64,000 nucleotides of DNA from positions 1-64,000 of the forward strand of contig JAIXZA010000173.1 in assembly GCA_027489965.1 (NCBI GenBank). The letters run 5' to 3'. The stretch is from Verrucomicrobiaceae bacterium (GTDB lineage: Bacteria; Verrucomicrobiota; Verrucomicrobiia; Verrucomicrobiales; Verrucomicrobiaceae). The position numbers and the translations under genes were made by a program. Below are positions 51,401-60,614 of the stretch, piece by piece. How positions within the stretch are numbered: position 1 is the first letter of the stretch; the number at the start of each line of letters is the position of its first letter. The notes below the pieces were generated by a model that saw only the letters and a program-made list of their open reading frames with translations, did no database searches and was not told the origin of the DNA.

Positions 51401-54071
51401 CAGCACACTCGGTAACTTCACTCGTAACTCGCCCGTGGATGGCACTCTGGATACTTCCTTCGACATCGGCACCGGTTTCAATAGCGGCATCAACGACATC
51501 AAGGTGGACAGCAATGGACGCATCTTCGTCGTGGGAAACTTCACCACCTACAACGGCGTCACCCGTAATCGTTTCGTCATCCTTAATGGCGGTGATCTCG
51601 ACTCCCGCACGGAGCCGAAGCCTGGGCAGACCATCACCTTCGCCGACATCGCCGACCGTGCTTTTGTGCCAGCCAACACCACGGCGAATACGGTGACGAT
51701 CACGCTGCCAACATCTTCTTCAGGATTGCCGGTGACCACGCTCGTTACCAGCGGTCCAGCTACTCTGGCAGGGAATAAGCTCACCTTCACCGGTGCTGGC
51801 ACAGTCGTGCTCACGGCCTCCCAAGCTGGGAATGACAACTTCAGCGCTGCCTCCGTCAGTCAGACGATTGAGATCTCAAAAGCTGCCCAGACACTCACCT
51901 TTGCTCCGCTGATCGACCGTCCGACGGGCACGGTGCCATTCCTGCTGAGTGGCTCTGCCAGTTCGGGGCTTCCAATCAGTTATCAGGTGCTCAATGGCCC
52001 TGCCACCGTCAGCGGCAATGTGCTGACACTCACAGGCGGCACCGGAGAAGTCACCATCCGTGCCAGCCAGGCTGGAAATGCCGACTTCACCGCCGCAGCA
52101 GATGTGGAGCAGAGCTTTGATGTCTTTGAAGGCACACCTGCGAAGCTGTCACAAACCATCCTTTTCAACCCGCTGCCGGGTCGGTCCTTGAGCCAGCCTC
52201 TGACCTTCGCGCTCAATGCCAGCTCTAGTTCGGGTCTGGCTTTGACTTACACCTTCACCGGCCCCGTCACGAGTATCGTGAATGGCATCGTGACGCTAAG
52301 TGGGGTCACCGGCACGGTTGCCATCACGGCGAAACAGGCTGGCAATGCCAGTTTCCTGCCTGCCATGGACGTGAAGCAAACCTTCGCCGTCACCGCAGCC
52401 GCCACCACATTGACGCTGACGAATCTCGTCCAGACCTACGACGGCACTCAGAAATCCATCGGTGTCGTCGGCGGCACGGCGGATACGATTTTCTACACGG
52501 TGAACAAGATCAAAGGCACCACGCCACCCACAGCGGCGGGCAGTTACCCGGTCGAAGCGGTCTCCGGCACTGGAGCTTCAGCGATCAAAAAAACCGGCAC
52601 GCTCGTCATCAACAAAGCGCCGCTCCTCGTCGTCGCCGATGACAAACGGAAGTACATCGGCCAGGTCAACCCGCTGCTCACCTTCGCCTACTCCGGCTTC
52701 TTCGGCAGTGACAACGCGGGCAATGCTTTGAGCAAAGCTCCCACCGTCACCACCACGGCCACCACCACCAGCACGGGCGGAAATTACCCCATCAAGCCCG
52801 CTGGCGGCACCTCGGCGAACTACAATTTTGTCTATGTGAACGGCAACATGAAGATCGAAAGCTGGGCCGGGCAGTATGAGACACTATTGGTTGACTCAAA
52901 CAACGTGCCCTCGGCCAAAGTCGAGTTTACCGTCGCAGCAGGCAGCCGTATTCTGACAGGCAAGATCACGACCGCGAAACAGTCCGCCGCAGTGCCTTTC
53001 AATGGCCAGCTCGGGCTCGATTTCGGCTCTGAATACGGTAATACAATAATCATCGTCGGCGTTGGTTCTGGCGATAAAGCTGTATCTTATAGCTTACAAA
53101 TCGACATTCCCCTGAATGCTGATTTTTCTGTCACTGCCTACCGGACTCCAAACTTGGGCTCTTCGCAGCTTTTGGGGATCAGTGCCTCTGGGAAAAAACT
53201 AATGCTTAACTCCGGCAAGCCATCCGTAACTTATGCCGGCGCATACACACTCCTTTTTGCCCCAGACGTCAGCCTGCAGGGGCTTCCAAAGCCCACCGGT
53301 TCAGGTTTCGCTACAGCAGCTATCGACGCCAAAGGAAAAATGAACTTCGCTGGAGCCCTGGCGGACGGCACGAAGATCACCTCCAGTCTCCTGCCGGATG
53401 CGAATGCTGGCTACCGCCTCTACCTGATGCCTTACACGGGCCGTCTGAACAGCTATTGCGCGGCTTGGATTGAACCTCAGGAGCACCTAGATTCAGCTCT
53501 CGCAGGCCGTGGCCTCATCACCCTGGCGGATAACCTTTCCCTCTACTGGGCCAAAGCCGCCCCCGAGCCTGCCTCGAAGGACACGAATTATCGTGGTGGT
53601 ATCCCTTCCTCGAAATGTTCCATCACCATGGACCCCTGGCTGCCACCGACGACAAAGGCCCCGATCTTCACCGTGCCACAGCGTCTCGTATTGAATGGCA
53701 CGGGCGACTTCATACCCTTGTTTGAAAGCGGAGTTAGTAGCCTTACACCTAGCATCCCCACACTGTTACGTATGGACAGCAAAGGTGGCGTAAGCGTGAA
53801 TCTTCCTGTAGTGACTCCTGCCAACCCGAGTGGTTATAAAATCACTGTCACCCCTGCCACAGGAGCCTTCTCCGGCAGCTTCAATCTGACGGATGGCAGC
53901 GTAAAGCGCCTCGTGAACTTCAGCGGCGTCATGCGCCAGCCGCCATTGGCAGAGGTCACGCCAGTCGTCATCGGGGCTGGGCTCGGCATCGTGCCGCAAC
54001 TCTCTGGTTCGTTAGCAGGTACCACGGGCACGAGCATCATCTTTGAGCGGCCTGCGCCTCCTTCAAACTGA
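48486..54071 (+). CDS. Giant secreted protein with Ig-like, delta-60 propeller and MBG domains
   Basis: 1,861 residues with a Sec signal peptide (MKCSSVQVLAALLSLLSAYTHAA). Order: Ig-like domain (27-105); a first delta-60 repeat block (112-475) with units such as DGKILIAGDFT and RVARLNANFTLDTTF; two Ig-like domains (490-665); a second delta-60 block (670-1045); three cadherin/Ig-like repeats that share QTITF(A/N)xxxxR and SQAGNxxFxAA (1048-1308); an MBG-like domain (1310-1455) with YDGTQKS and KPLLVVADDKRKY-like strand; and a C-terminal module (1461-1861) shared with the giant protein at the window start. A surface or extracellular role is inferred. Its 3' end overlaps the convergent hydrolase gene by 35 bases. 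Confidence 0.88.
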   Translation: MKCSSVQVLAALLSLLSAYTHAAPTINTSPSSATPTLGSTATLAASVTAEPSATYVWTRDGTTIINGGRYSGATTATLSISGANAADNGSYTLTVSDGSGTSATLPASITVTQMASSLDPAYNGAGANGSNAAVYTNTALHLPDGRTLLAVKNQFNGVTGTATSNLVVMSASGAVSHPGAAGFVGGSNGGDVRSIFRMGDGKILIAGDFTTHRTDSVVNTARNRVARLNANFTLDTTFVATGLSAVPQLVFADSYGRVYLGGGFIGYDGLSGYNYLVRLNNDATLDQSFKPVLNGAVTDAVLQKDGRFIIIGSFTEHRASGVPVVTGRIMRFDASGVPDPTFTSSLVRLNHPPSAIAMSEDDHFYVTEPSVVQRYLPDGTRDTAFDYTNTALATPTAIDTMTSGRVLVGGDFTSPSNRIAAIGPDGAVDTSFSVGTGLNSVSGTAFIQSIKKDALGRMWVLGSNFSTYNGSTANRFAVIQGSGGPSLAFVAQPTGSIVNQGSSVTMTAHATGNNGFTQLWHKNGSPLSNGGRFSGVDTNSLTITAIEEGDEASYTLVVSSPGVTSVTSRVANIDVLGAPEITQDPVAQTVDFGGTATFTGTASGATPLTYQWYYGTTPLANGTGVSGASSATLTLTNIDFNDAGQYSLKASNGLGDDTSASVALTVQKRPGGIAGSANPLPMFNGEVNAIALLPDGSYVVGGGFQSVSMNGGTSYTNRFALVRILANGTLDTNFPTAGTSVHCVEVDSAGRIFIGGTFNTVTSGSLTSNRIRVARLIASGSSYVLDTAFDTSAAGPDDIVYSMAPVGDGSVYIAGNFSKVGATLDTFKGDDKTARLGPNGALATSYTSGAANTTYALLRNANGSLYVGGSTNTWNEATLFPGTPWRRLILVSAAGARTASFVPPGTFPIYPVVHTLLRLADGSLLVGCNAGSGNPYVLKVNATTGATSPFTTNHTITVGALAQQPDGKVLIGSTLGNFTRNSPVDGTLDTSFDIGTGFNSGINDIKVDSNGRIFVVGNFTTYNGVTRNRFVILNGGDLDSRTEPKPGQTITFADIADRAFVPANTTANTVTITLPTSSSGLPVTTLVTSGPATLAGNKLTFTGAGTVVLTASQAGNDNFSAASVSQTIEISKAAQTLTFAPLIDRPTGTVPFLLSGSASSGLPISYQVLNGPATVSGNVLTLTGGTGEVTIRASQAGNADFTAAADVEQSFDVFEGTPAKLSQTILFNPLPGRSLSQPLTFALNASSSSGLALTYTFTGPVTSIVNGIVTLSGVTGTVAITAKQAGNASFLPAMDVKQTFAVTAAATTLTLTNLVQTYDGTQKSIGVVGGTADTIFYTVNKIKGTTPPTAAGSYPVEAVSGTGASAIKKTGTLVINKAPLLVVADDKRKYIGQVNPLLTFAYSGFFGSDNAGNALSKAPTVTTTATTTSTGGNYPIKPAGGTSANYNFVYVNGNMKIESWAGQYETLLVDSNNVPSAKVEFTVAAGSRILTGKITTAKQSAAVPFNGQLGLDFGSEYGNTIIIVGVGSGDKAVSYSLQIDIPLNADFSVTAYRTPNLGSSQLLGISASGKKLMLNSGKPSVTYAGAYTLLFAPDVSLQGLPKPTGSGFATAAIDAKGKMNFAGALADGTKITSSLLPDANAGYRLYLMPYTGRLNSYCAAWIEPQEHLDSALAGRGLITLADNLSLYWAKAAPEPASKDTNYRGGIPSSKCSITMDPWLPPTTKAPIFTVPQRLVLNGTGDFIPLFESGVSSLTPSIPTLLRMDSKGGVSVNLPVVTPANPSGYKITVTPATGAFSGSFNLTDGSVKRLVNFSGVMRQPPLAEVTPVVIGAGLGIVPQLSGSLAGTTGTSIIFERPAPPSN

Positions 54072-56373
54072 AATCTTTATACAGCAGCACCGATTCCCGC
54101 CGCTTGGAAAAAGCGGCGGTTTCTTCTTCCCACGACTTGTTGATCGCCCGCCAGTCTTTGCCTGTGCGGATCTGCTCCAGCAGTTTGTTGTGATTCAGCA
54201 GCGTGTTCACTTTTTCCAGAGCGAACTCCTTCGGGTAAAGTCGATGCAATGTCGCTGCGATGGCAATGCCTGTCGCTACAGATGCTAAAGCCGCGCGATC
54301 CGTAATAATGAGGCGCACGCCGTGACAGAGTTCGTTTTTGAAAACACTGGACGTGGGCTTAAATCGTACGGGCAAGAAACGCAGGCCGGGCAGTCCTAGT
54401 TTGTTCAGCTCGTAGTTCAATCGAAGGTCATCCATGTAGGGCGCACCAAGAATCTGAAATGGACTGTCCGTGCCGCGTCCGACACTGATGCTGAACTCCA
54501 ATAAACCCACGCCCGGATAAAGTAAGGCAGCTTCCAGTGAACGCATATTTGGGGACGGATTCTGCCAGGGAAGACCCGTCTGATCAAAGAGCAATTCACG
54601 CCGCCAGCCTTCCACGGGGATGATTTGTAGGTCTGCGCCGATCTTTCGCTCCTGATTCATCATCATTGCCAGTTCACCGACGGTCATCCCATGGCGTATT
54701 GGGATCGTGTGAGTCGCTGTAAACGTCTCTTTATCGAGGACACTGGGACCTTCCACTTGGATTCCCCCTATCGGATTGACCCGATCCAGAATGATGAATT
54801 TTTTACCCGCCTTGGCCGCAGCTTCCAGGCATAAGCGCAGGGTTGAAATATAGGTGTAAAAACGGCAGCCGATGTCCTGAATATCAAAAACCAGTGCATC
54901 AATTTCAGTTAACTGCTCAGGTTTCGGCGAACGTGACTCACCGTATAAACTAATAACAGGTAAGCCCGTTTTAGCGTCTTTGCTGTCTGAGATTTTCTCC
55001 TGATCCTGTTCACCACGGATGCCATGCTCGGGGCTGAAGAGGGCGCGCAATTGCAGGACTTTCGATTCATGAAGAAGATCAATCGTGTTGCGTCGCTCAG
55101 CATTCATGCCCGTGTGATTCGTGATCAGTCCGACTCGCAATCCTTTCAGAGAAGCAAAACTCTCTTGCTGTAGTATATCGATGCCATTGAGGACCGTTGG
55201 CACTTCATTCGTTTCGCGCTTGGCTAAAGCGCCATTCACGTGCTGAAAATCAAATCCAGGAATGCATTTGCCGGCGGCTGTTCCGACAAGATCATAAAGA
55301 TCACGAACGCTGCCTCTGCCGTCAGGATGCAGGCGAGAACTGAGAAAAATCACAAAACTCTGAGAGGCTGGATCAATCCATAAACTCGTGCCCGTGAATC
55401 CTGTGTGGCCGAACGAACCCAGTGGGAAAAGACTGCCGCGCGGACGACTGTAAGTTGAGTCGATATCCCAGCCTAGTCCGCGTCTTTCCAGCACCGTTGC
55501 GGCCGACTGCACCTGACTCATGAGCTTTATGGTTTCAGCTTTTAGCACACGTGCCCCGCCTAGTTCACCGCCGCCCAGAATCATGCGTGCATATTGTGCC
55601 AAATCTGCGGCAGTAGTGAACAGGCCTGCATGTCCCGTGACTCCACCCATGCGGCGCGAAGTGGGATCATGAACCACGCCTTGCAGCATTGCCCCAAGTT
55701 CATCACGTTCGGTAGCCGCAATGCGGGATCGCCAATCGACTGGGGGCGTGAAGCGCGTCGAAGTCATTTTAAGTGGCAGGAAAACATGCTTATGCGCAAA
55801 AACATCCAACGTCTCGCCACTCACTCGGCGGACGATCTCACCGAGTAGGATGAAATTGATGTCGCTATAACGAAAGAAACTATCCGGCACTGCCTGTGGG
55901 ACACTTGTGACCGCACGGCGAATGCCTTCCTGATAACCCACCCAAGTCGGCAAACTGGGAATTCCAGGACTCAACCCGGAAGTGTGGGTGAGCAGATGAC
56001 GCAGACGGATCAGCTCGCGACCCTCTCCCTCAAATTCCGGTAAATACTGTGATACTGGTGCCTCTAGTTTCAGCTTCCCTTGATCCATCAGCACCAGGAT
56101 GGATGGAGTCGTCGCGATGACCTTAGTTAGTGAAGCTGCATCAAAGAGAGTATCCAGTAACATGGCTTCCCGCACCGGGATCAGTTCACGATCGCCTTTG
56201 ACCTGCGTGTGAGACTGACCTTGGTGCTCCAGCCAGACGACAGCGCCCGGCGGATTTTTTTTCGCGACCGCCTGCTCGATGACTTGTTCCAATTCTTTTA
56301 ATCCAGCTGGATCAAAAGCCGTCTGCGCTGCTAGCGAAGCATTCAAGCTGAGAAAAATGAGAACTCGTAGCAT
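54037..56373 (-). CDS. Serine hydrolase (beta-lactamase family) fused to DUF1343 (NamZ-type exo-muramidase)
   Basis: 778 residues with a signal peptide (MLRVLIFLSLNASLAAQ). Residues 22-375 are a class C beta-lactamase/DD-peptidase-like fold: SxxK in SLTK (Ser81, Lys84), Tyr169 in YSDIN, and late GSFGHTGFTGTSLW (HTGFTG, KTG-like). Residues 395-760 are DUF1343: GLITNHTGMN, FSPEHGIRGEQD, LPVISLYGESRSP, FDIQDIGCRFYTYISTL, DRVNPIGG and NPSPNMRSLEAALLYPG. DUF1343 proteins have been shown to be exo-beta-N-acetylmuramidases (NamZ, GH171). Both halves could act on peptidoglycan fragments in recycling. Two-domain fusion is seen; activities inferred. Confidence 0.88.
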   Translation of the reverse strand: MLRVLIFLSLNASLAAQTAFDPAGLKELEQVIEQAVAKKNPPGAVVWLEHQGQSHTQVKGDRELIPVREAMLLDTLFDAASLTKVIATTPSILVLMDQGKLKLEAPVSQYLPEFEGEGRELIRLRHLLTHTSGLSPGIPSLPTWVGYQEGIRRAVTSVPQAVPDSFFRYSDINFILLGEIVRRVSGETLDVFAHKHVFLPLKMTSTRFTPPVDWRSRIAATERDELGAMLQGVVHDPTSRRMGGVTGHAGLFTTAADLAQYARMILGGGELGGARVLKAETIKLMSQVQSAATVLERRGLGWDIDSTYSRPRGSLFPLGSFGHTGFTGTSLWIDPASQSFVIFLSSRLHPDGRGSVRDLYDLVGTAAGKCIPGFDFQHVNGALAKRETNEVPTVLNGIDILQQESFASLKGLRVGLITNHTGMNAERRNTIDLLHESKVLQLRALFSPEHGIRGEQDQEKISDSKDAKTGLPVISLYGESRSPKPEQLTEIDALVFDIQDIGCRFYTYISTLRLCLEAAAKAGKKFIILDRVNPIGGIQVEGPSVLDKETFTATHTIPIRHGMTVGELAMMMNQERKIGADLQIIPVEGWRRELLFDQTGLPWQNPSPNMRSLEAALLYPGVGLLEFSISVGRGTDSPFQILGAPYMDDLRLNYELNKLGLPGLRFLPVRFKPTSSVFKNELCHGVRLIITDRAALASVATGIAIAATLHRLYPKEFALEKVNTLLNHNKLLEQIRTGKDWRAINKSWEEETAAFSKRRESVLLYKDFSLKEAQAAQR

Positions 56374-56456
56374 AGGCGATACCTAACGAGCAGAGCCACT
56401 AGGCTGCAACCTCCGGTTTATGGGAGTGATGGATTCTGTCATCCATGAGCTTTTGG

Positions 56457-57776
56457 CTAACCTAAACCAGGAATCTGCCAGCCATCGCGATAAGGGCGCT
56501 TCACCAACTGATTGGCCGCTTCGTGATTGCTGATCTGGCAGGCTTCCCGGTCAAACTCCAGCCACTGACCCGGAAAGCGGTCAGTGAGAGTGCCTACAAG
56601 CACGGATTCCGTGAGCGGGCCGCCGTGGCTAAAGTCGGCACAGCTTTTTTCACCATTGAGGATGGCATTCACCCAATCATGATAGTGATCCTGGCCTTTG
56701 AGGCCTTTCGGGTATTTTTCTGCTGGGAAATCTTCCTCGGGTAAAACGAAGGGACGCAGGCCATAAGGTTTAAAAATAGCCCCTTCCGTGCCGAGGAAGA
56801 AAGTGCCAGAGGCTGGAAATTTAGTCAGTGCTTTAGGCATCTTCACTTTGCTCATGTCAGGTTCAGCGCCGCCATCATTCCAGGTGATGCGCACCTGATC
56901 TTCGGCGGTGAATTCGCTGCCAGGGAAGTCTAATTCGACGATACGACGATCCCCCCAAAGCGCACCACTGCTGCCGCCATGGGTCAATCGCGCGCGGGTC
57001 GGCGCGGTGAGTTTTAGTGCGTCAAAGGTCGTGTCAAAATGATGGCAGCCCATGTCTCCCATCTCGCCACAGCCAAAATCAAACCAAGCGCGCCAACTCT
57101 GTGGATGATAGGTGTCTGCTAGGTAAGGGACTGGACTGCGTACGCCACACCAGAGGTCCCAGTCGAGCCCTTCTGGCAAAGCATCGGCCTGCGGGCGAAG
57201 CGTGGTGTTTTTAGGCCACCAATTCAGCGGTTTATTTTCCCACATGATCACCTCTTTCACTTTGCCGATGGCACCACTGCGGAGAATCTCCACAGTCATG
57301 CGGGCTTCAATGCTGGAGCGGCCCTGATTGCCTAACTGGGTGACGACGCCCGCTTTTTTAGCTTCCTCTGTGATTACTCGGCATTCATGCAGAGTTGGTG
57401 CCATGGGCTTTTGAAGATAGACATGCTTTTTCGCCCGCAATGCCGTGACACATGGCCCCGCGTGGCTGTGATCAGGAGTGCCGATGGTGATCGCATCAAA
57501 GCTGTCCCCATGCTTTGCCAGTAGCTCCCGCCAGTCCCGGTGTTGACTTGCTTCAGGGAAATCCTTCGCCGCCATCGCCATGTGTTTGGCATCGACATCG
57601 CAGAGCGCGACGATCTTTACCTTGGGGTGCGAAGCGACGCTGCGTAGTGTATTGCCACCCATGCGCGCGACGCCGACCGAGGCAACTTGCAGCATCGAGT
57701 TTGGCGAGGCGCTGCGGAGAATGGCAGGAAAGCCAAGGCTGGCGGTGGACGTTTGCAGGAAGTGGCGGCGTTTCAT
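56457..57776 (-). CDS. Tat-exported Gfo/Idh/MocA oxidoreductase
   Basis: 439 residues from the ATG at 57776; 27 further upstream codons are unlikely. MKRRHFLQTSTASLGFPAILRS is a twin-arginine signal. Rossmann-type blocks follow: VASVGVARMGGNTLR, ALCDVDAKHMAMAA, ITIGTPDHSHAG and YLQKPMAPTLHEC (the usual EKP is QKP here). The C-terminal domain has WDLWCGVRSPVPY and GCGEMGDMGCHHFDTTF, the exported-group block. The QKP change keeps the catalytic Lys. It is divergent from pdxA with a 101-base gap. Confidence 0.92.
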   Translation of the reverse strand: MKRRHFLQTSTASLGFPAILRSASPNSMLQVASVGVARMGGNTLRSVASHPKVKIVALCDVDAKHMAMAAKDFPEASQHRDWRELLAKHGDSFDAITIGTPDHSHAGPCVTALRAKKHVYLQKPMAPTLHECRVITEEAKKAGVVTQLGNQGRSSIEARMTVEILRSGAIGKVKEVIMWENKPLNWWPKNTTLRPQADALPEGLDWDLWCGVRSPVPYLADTYHPQSWRAWFDFGCGEMGDMGCHHFDTTFDALKLTAPTRARLTHGGSSGALWGDRRIVELDFPGSEFTAEDQVRITWNDGGAEPDMSKVKMPKALTKFPASGTFFLGTEGAIFKPYGLRPFVLPEEDFPAEKYPKGLKGQDHYHDWVNAILNGEKSCADFSHGGPLTESVLVGTLTDRFPGQWLEFDREACQISNHEAANQLVKRPYRDGWQIPGLG

Positions 57777-57877
57777 GGCACGGTGTTCAACGCTGACGCG
57801 AAGAGGCTCTATCAAATGGACAAGAATTGAACTTATGCTCGCCAGAGCCTCCAACACCGTGTCATTTGAACCCGTCT

Positions 57878-58876
57878 ATGTCGAAACCCCTCATTGCCGT
57901 CACCATGGGCGACCCCGCTGGGGTTGGTCCTGAAATCTGCCTGCAACTTCTTGCCAACGAGAGTGTCACCGCCGTCTGCACTCCAGTCGTCTTTGGCGAT
58001 GCTCGACTGCTTTCCCGTTGCGCTCGCCAAACAGGCCTGCCAGCGCCCAAGCGTATCTTGTCAGAGATTGAGTGGGCTGATCAATGCAGCGCACTCACTG
58101 AGCCTGCTGTTTTAGATCTGTTCGGGTTTGACGCCGATGACTTCTCGCCTGGCATCGTCAGTGCCAGGACCGGTGCTGCTGGCTTTCGTTATGTCGAAAA
58201 AAGCATTGCTGCTGCCTTAGCTCATCAAGTGGCCGCCGTCGCCACCGCCCCACTCAATAAAGAAGCTCTCCATGCCGCAGGGATCATGTATCCTGGTCAC
58301 ACGGAGATGTTTGCTGAAAAGATGGCCGCTGAGCGTTCCTGCATGACCTTCTTCTCAGAGGTCATGATTTGCAGCCTCGTCACTGTGCACATTGGCTATC
58401 AGGATGTCGTTCCCGCCCTAACGAAAGAACGGATCTTGGATGTCATCGAACTCACCGCCGAGGCTGTGCAGCGGGTGCGTGGTAAAAAGCCTCACATCGC
58501 TGTCTGTGGCCTGAATCCCCATGCGGGTGAGCATGGCCTCTTTGGCCGTGGTGAAGAAGAAAGCATCATTCAGCCAGCCATCGCCGCCGCCCGAGCCAAA
58601 GGTCACCTCGTGGAAGGTCCGTTGCCCCCTGATACGGCCTTTATTCCTTCAAAAAGAAAAAGCGTCGATGCCTACATCTGCCTCTATCACGATCAGGCTC
58701 TCATCCCGCTGAAAGCCCTGGCCTTTGACACAGCCGTTAATACGACCCTCGGCCTGCCCGTGCCCCGCACCAGCGTCGATCACGGCACCGCCTGCGATAT
58801 CGCCTGGCAGGGCAAAGCCAACGGCCAAAGCCTCGTTGAGGCGGTTTTGTTAGCCGCGAAAATGGCTCCAAGATGA
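57878..58876 (+). CDS. pdxA: 4-hydroxythreonine-4-phosphate dehydrogenase
   Basis: It oxidises 4-phosphohydroxy-L-threonine in the deoxyxylulose-5-phosphate dependent route to pyridoxal phosphate. 332 residues from the ATG at 57878. Family blocks: PLIAVTMGDPAGVGPEI, ATAPLNKEALHAAG, YPGHTEMFAE (metal His), VTVHIGYQDV, AVCGLNPHAGEHGLFG (metal His) and YHDQALIPLKAL (metal His). All three zinc histidines are present. The upstream 17 codons of the frame are not conserved. pdxB/pdxJ are not in the window. A tRNA gene follows. Confidence 0.97.
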   Translation: MSKPLIAVTMGDPAGVGPEICLQLLANESVTAVCTPVVFGDARLLSRCARQTGLPAPKRILSEIEWADQCSALTEPAVLDLFGFDADDFSPGIVSARTGAAGFRYVEKSIAAALAHQVAAVATAPLNKEALHAAGIMYPGHTEMFAEKMAAERSCMTFFSEVMICSLVTVHIGYQDVVPALTKERILDVIELTAEAVQRVRGKKPHIAVCGLNPHAGEHGLFGRGEEESIIQPAIAAARAKGHLVEGPLPPDTAFIPSKRKSVDAYICLYHDQALIPLKALAFDTAVNTTLGLPVPRTSVDHGTACDIAWQGKANGQSLVEAVLLAAKMAPR

Positions 58877-58937
58877 TTGTAAAAGGCATCTTGAAGCATC
58901 CCAATTTCCCGCTAACGTCACCCCTTCTAGAAAACAA

Positions 58938-59010
58938 GCACCCGTAGCTCAGTGGATAGAGCAGTGGATTTCTAATCCTCTGGTCGCAGGTTCGATCCCT
59001 GCCGGGTGCG
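58938..59010 (+). tRNA. tRNA-Arg (anticodon TCT)
   Basis: 73 bases fold as a cloverleaf. The acceptor stem GCACCCG pairs with CGGGTGC with discriminator G59010. The D-arm is GCTC-AGTGGATA-GAGC. The anticodon stem GTGGA/TCCTC has one T-T mismatch (58965 with 58979), and its loop TTTCTAA contains anticodon TCT at 58971-58973. The T-arm is GCAGG-TTCGATC-CCTGC. The 3' CCA is not encoded. A CTTTTT run follows. It decodes AGA/AGG. Confidence 0.95.
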
Positions 59011-59099
59011 CTTTTTCTCACTTTCTGGCTGAGGTCAGGCGCAGGCCAGACTTGCCATCTGGGCCAAGGGATTCCACTATCGGCACTCCTACGCCTATC

Positions 59100-60563
59100 A
59101 TGCCCAAGTACATCGTCACCATCGGACTCGAAGTTCACGCGCAACTCACCACCCAGAGCAAGATGTTCTGCGCCTGTCCACGGGAGTTTGGCGCAGAGCC
59201 CAATACACACACTTGCCCGACCTGCCTAGGATTGCCTGGAGCGCTGCCGGTTCTCAACGAAGCGGCCATCGAGAAGACGATCCTCACAGGCATGATGCTG
59301 GGCTGCGAAACCCCACCCATCGTGAAGTGGGATCGCAAAAACTATTTCTACCCGGACATGCCCAAAAATTATCAGATCACGCAGTTTGATCTGCCTCTGT
59401 GCATCGGTGGTGGCGTTCCGCTTTATGATTTGGCTTACCCGAAAGATGTCCAAAAGAGCATCGCCAATCCTGGGAAGGTCGTGAAACTCACACGCATCCA
59501 TTTGGAAGAAGACGTGGCCAAGAGTACGCATCATGACAAGTTTACCACCATTGATTTCAATCGCGCGGGCACTCCGCTGATGGAGATCGTCAGTGATCCT
59601 GATATCGACAGCGCCGAGGAGGCCTTTGCCTACCTGACCAGCCTGCGCCAAATTTTGATCTATGGCGGCGTCAGTGATGCCGACATGGAAAAAGGCAATC
59701 TACGCTGCGATGTGAATATCAGCCTGCGGCCAGAAGGTCAGACGGAACTCGGCTCGAAGATTGAGCTGAAGAATCTGAACTCCATGTCCGCCGTGCGTCG
59801 TGCCATCAAGTATGAGATCGAGCGCCAGACCGAAGCTCTGGATAAAGGAGAGAAACTCATCCAGAGCACACGCCGCTGGGATGATGATCGTGGGGAAACT
59901 AGCCTCATGCGGACCAAGGAAGATGCCCATGATTACCGCTATCTGCCCGATCCTGATCTGATTCCTCTGCGCACCGCAGACATCGTGGCCCGTGTGCGCC
60001 CGCTGGTGCCGGAGCTGCCGCACGAAAAGCGGGCGCGTTTCGAAAAAGACTACGGCTGTAGCGCCTATGATGCTGGTGTTTTGGCCAGTGAAAAAGAGCT
60101 GGCTACTTGGTATGAAGCTGCCGTTGGCGCTAACACCGCAGTACCGCCGAAAAAGATCGCTAACTGGGTCATCAATGACTTGCTCGGTATTCTCAAAGAC
60201 AGCGAAGGCGGCATCTCTTCTTGCCCGCTAAAACCAGAAGCCCTCAGTGCACTGGTCGCCGTTGTCGAGGAAGGCAAGATTTCCAACACTCAAGCCAAAG
60301 AAGTTTTTGCTGAGATGTTCGAGTCTGGCAAGCCGGCTAATGAAATCATCAAGGCCAAGGGATTTGAACAGGTCAGTGACACCGGTGCGCTGGAAGTCAT
60401 TGTGGATCAAATCTTGGCAGCCAATCCTGATAAGGTCGCTGAGGTCAAAGGTGGCAATGAAAAAGCCATGAACTGGTTCACAGGCCAAGCCATGAAAGCC
60501 AGCCAAGGCAAAGCCAATCCGAAGATCGTCACCGATATCGTGCGCAAAAAAGTCCTCGGCTAA
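59100..60563 (+). CDS. gatB: Aspartyl/glutamyl-tRNA amidotransferase subunit B
   Basis: The subunit of the GatCAB complex that phosphorylates and guides mischarged Glu-tRNA-Gln or Asp-tRNA-Asn to amidation. 487 residues from the ATG at 59100 (16 upstream codons unlikely). Blocks are VTIGLEVHAQLTTQSKMFC, CPTCLGLPGALPVLN (with Cys ligand pair), KNYFYPDMPKNYQITQFD, LEEDVAKSTH, DFNRAGTPLMEIVSDPD, MEKGNLRCDVNIS and KNLNSMSAVRRAIKYE. The C-terminal YqeY-like tail domain spans 330-487. gatA and gatC are elsewhere. It lies 89 bases after the tRNA gene. Confidence 0.97.
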   Translation: MPKYIVTIGLEVHAQLTTQSKMFCACPREFGAEPNTHTCPTCLGLPGALPVLNEAAIEKTILTGMMLGCETPPIVKWDRKNYFYPDMPKNYQITQFDLPLCIGGGVPLYDLAYPKDVQKSIANPGKVVKLTRIHLEEDVAKSTHHDKFTTIDFNRAGTPLMEIVSDPDIDSAEEAFAYLTSLRQILIYGGVSDADMEKGNLRCDVNISLRPEGQTELGSKIELKNLNSMSAVRRAIKYEIERQTEALDKGEKLIQSTRRWDDDRGETSLMRTKEDAHDYRYLPDPDLIPLRTADIVARVRPLVPELPHEKRARFEKDYGCSAYDAGVLASEKELATWYEAAVGANTAVPPKKIANWVINDLLGILKDSEGGISSCPLKPEALSALVAVVEEGKISNTQAKEVFAEMFESGKPANEIIKAKGFEQVSDTGALEVIVDQILAANPDKVAEVKGGNEKAMNWFTGQAMKASQGKANPKIVTDIVRKKVLG

Positions 60564-60614
60564 AGCGCAAAGCTGCTAGTGACAGCGCTTCCATCACGTT
60601 GAATCTCTCCTACC

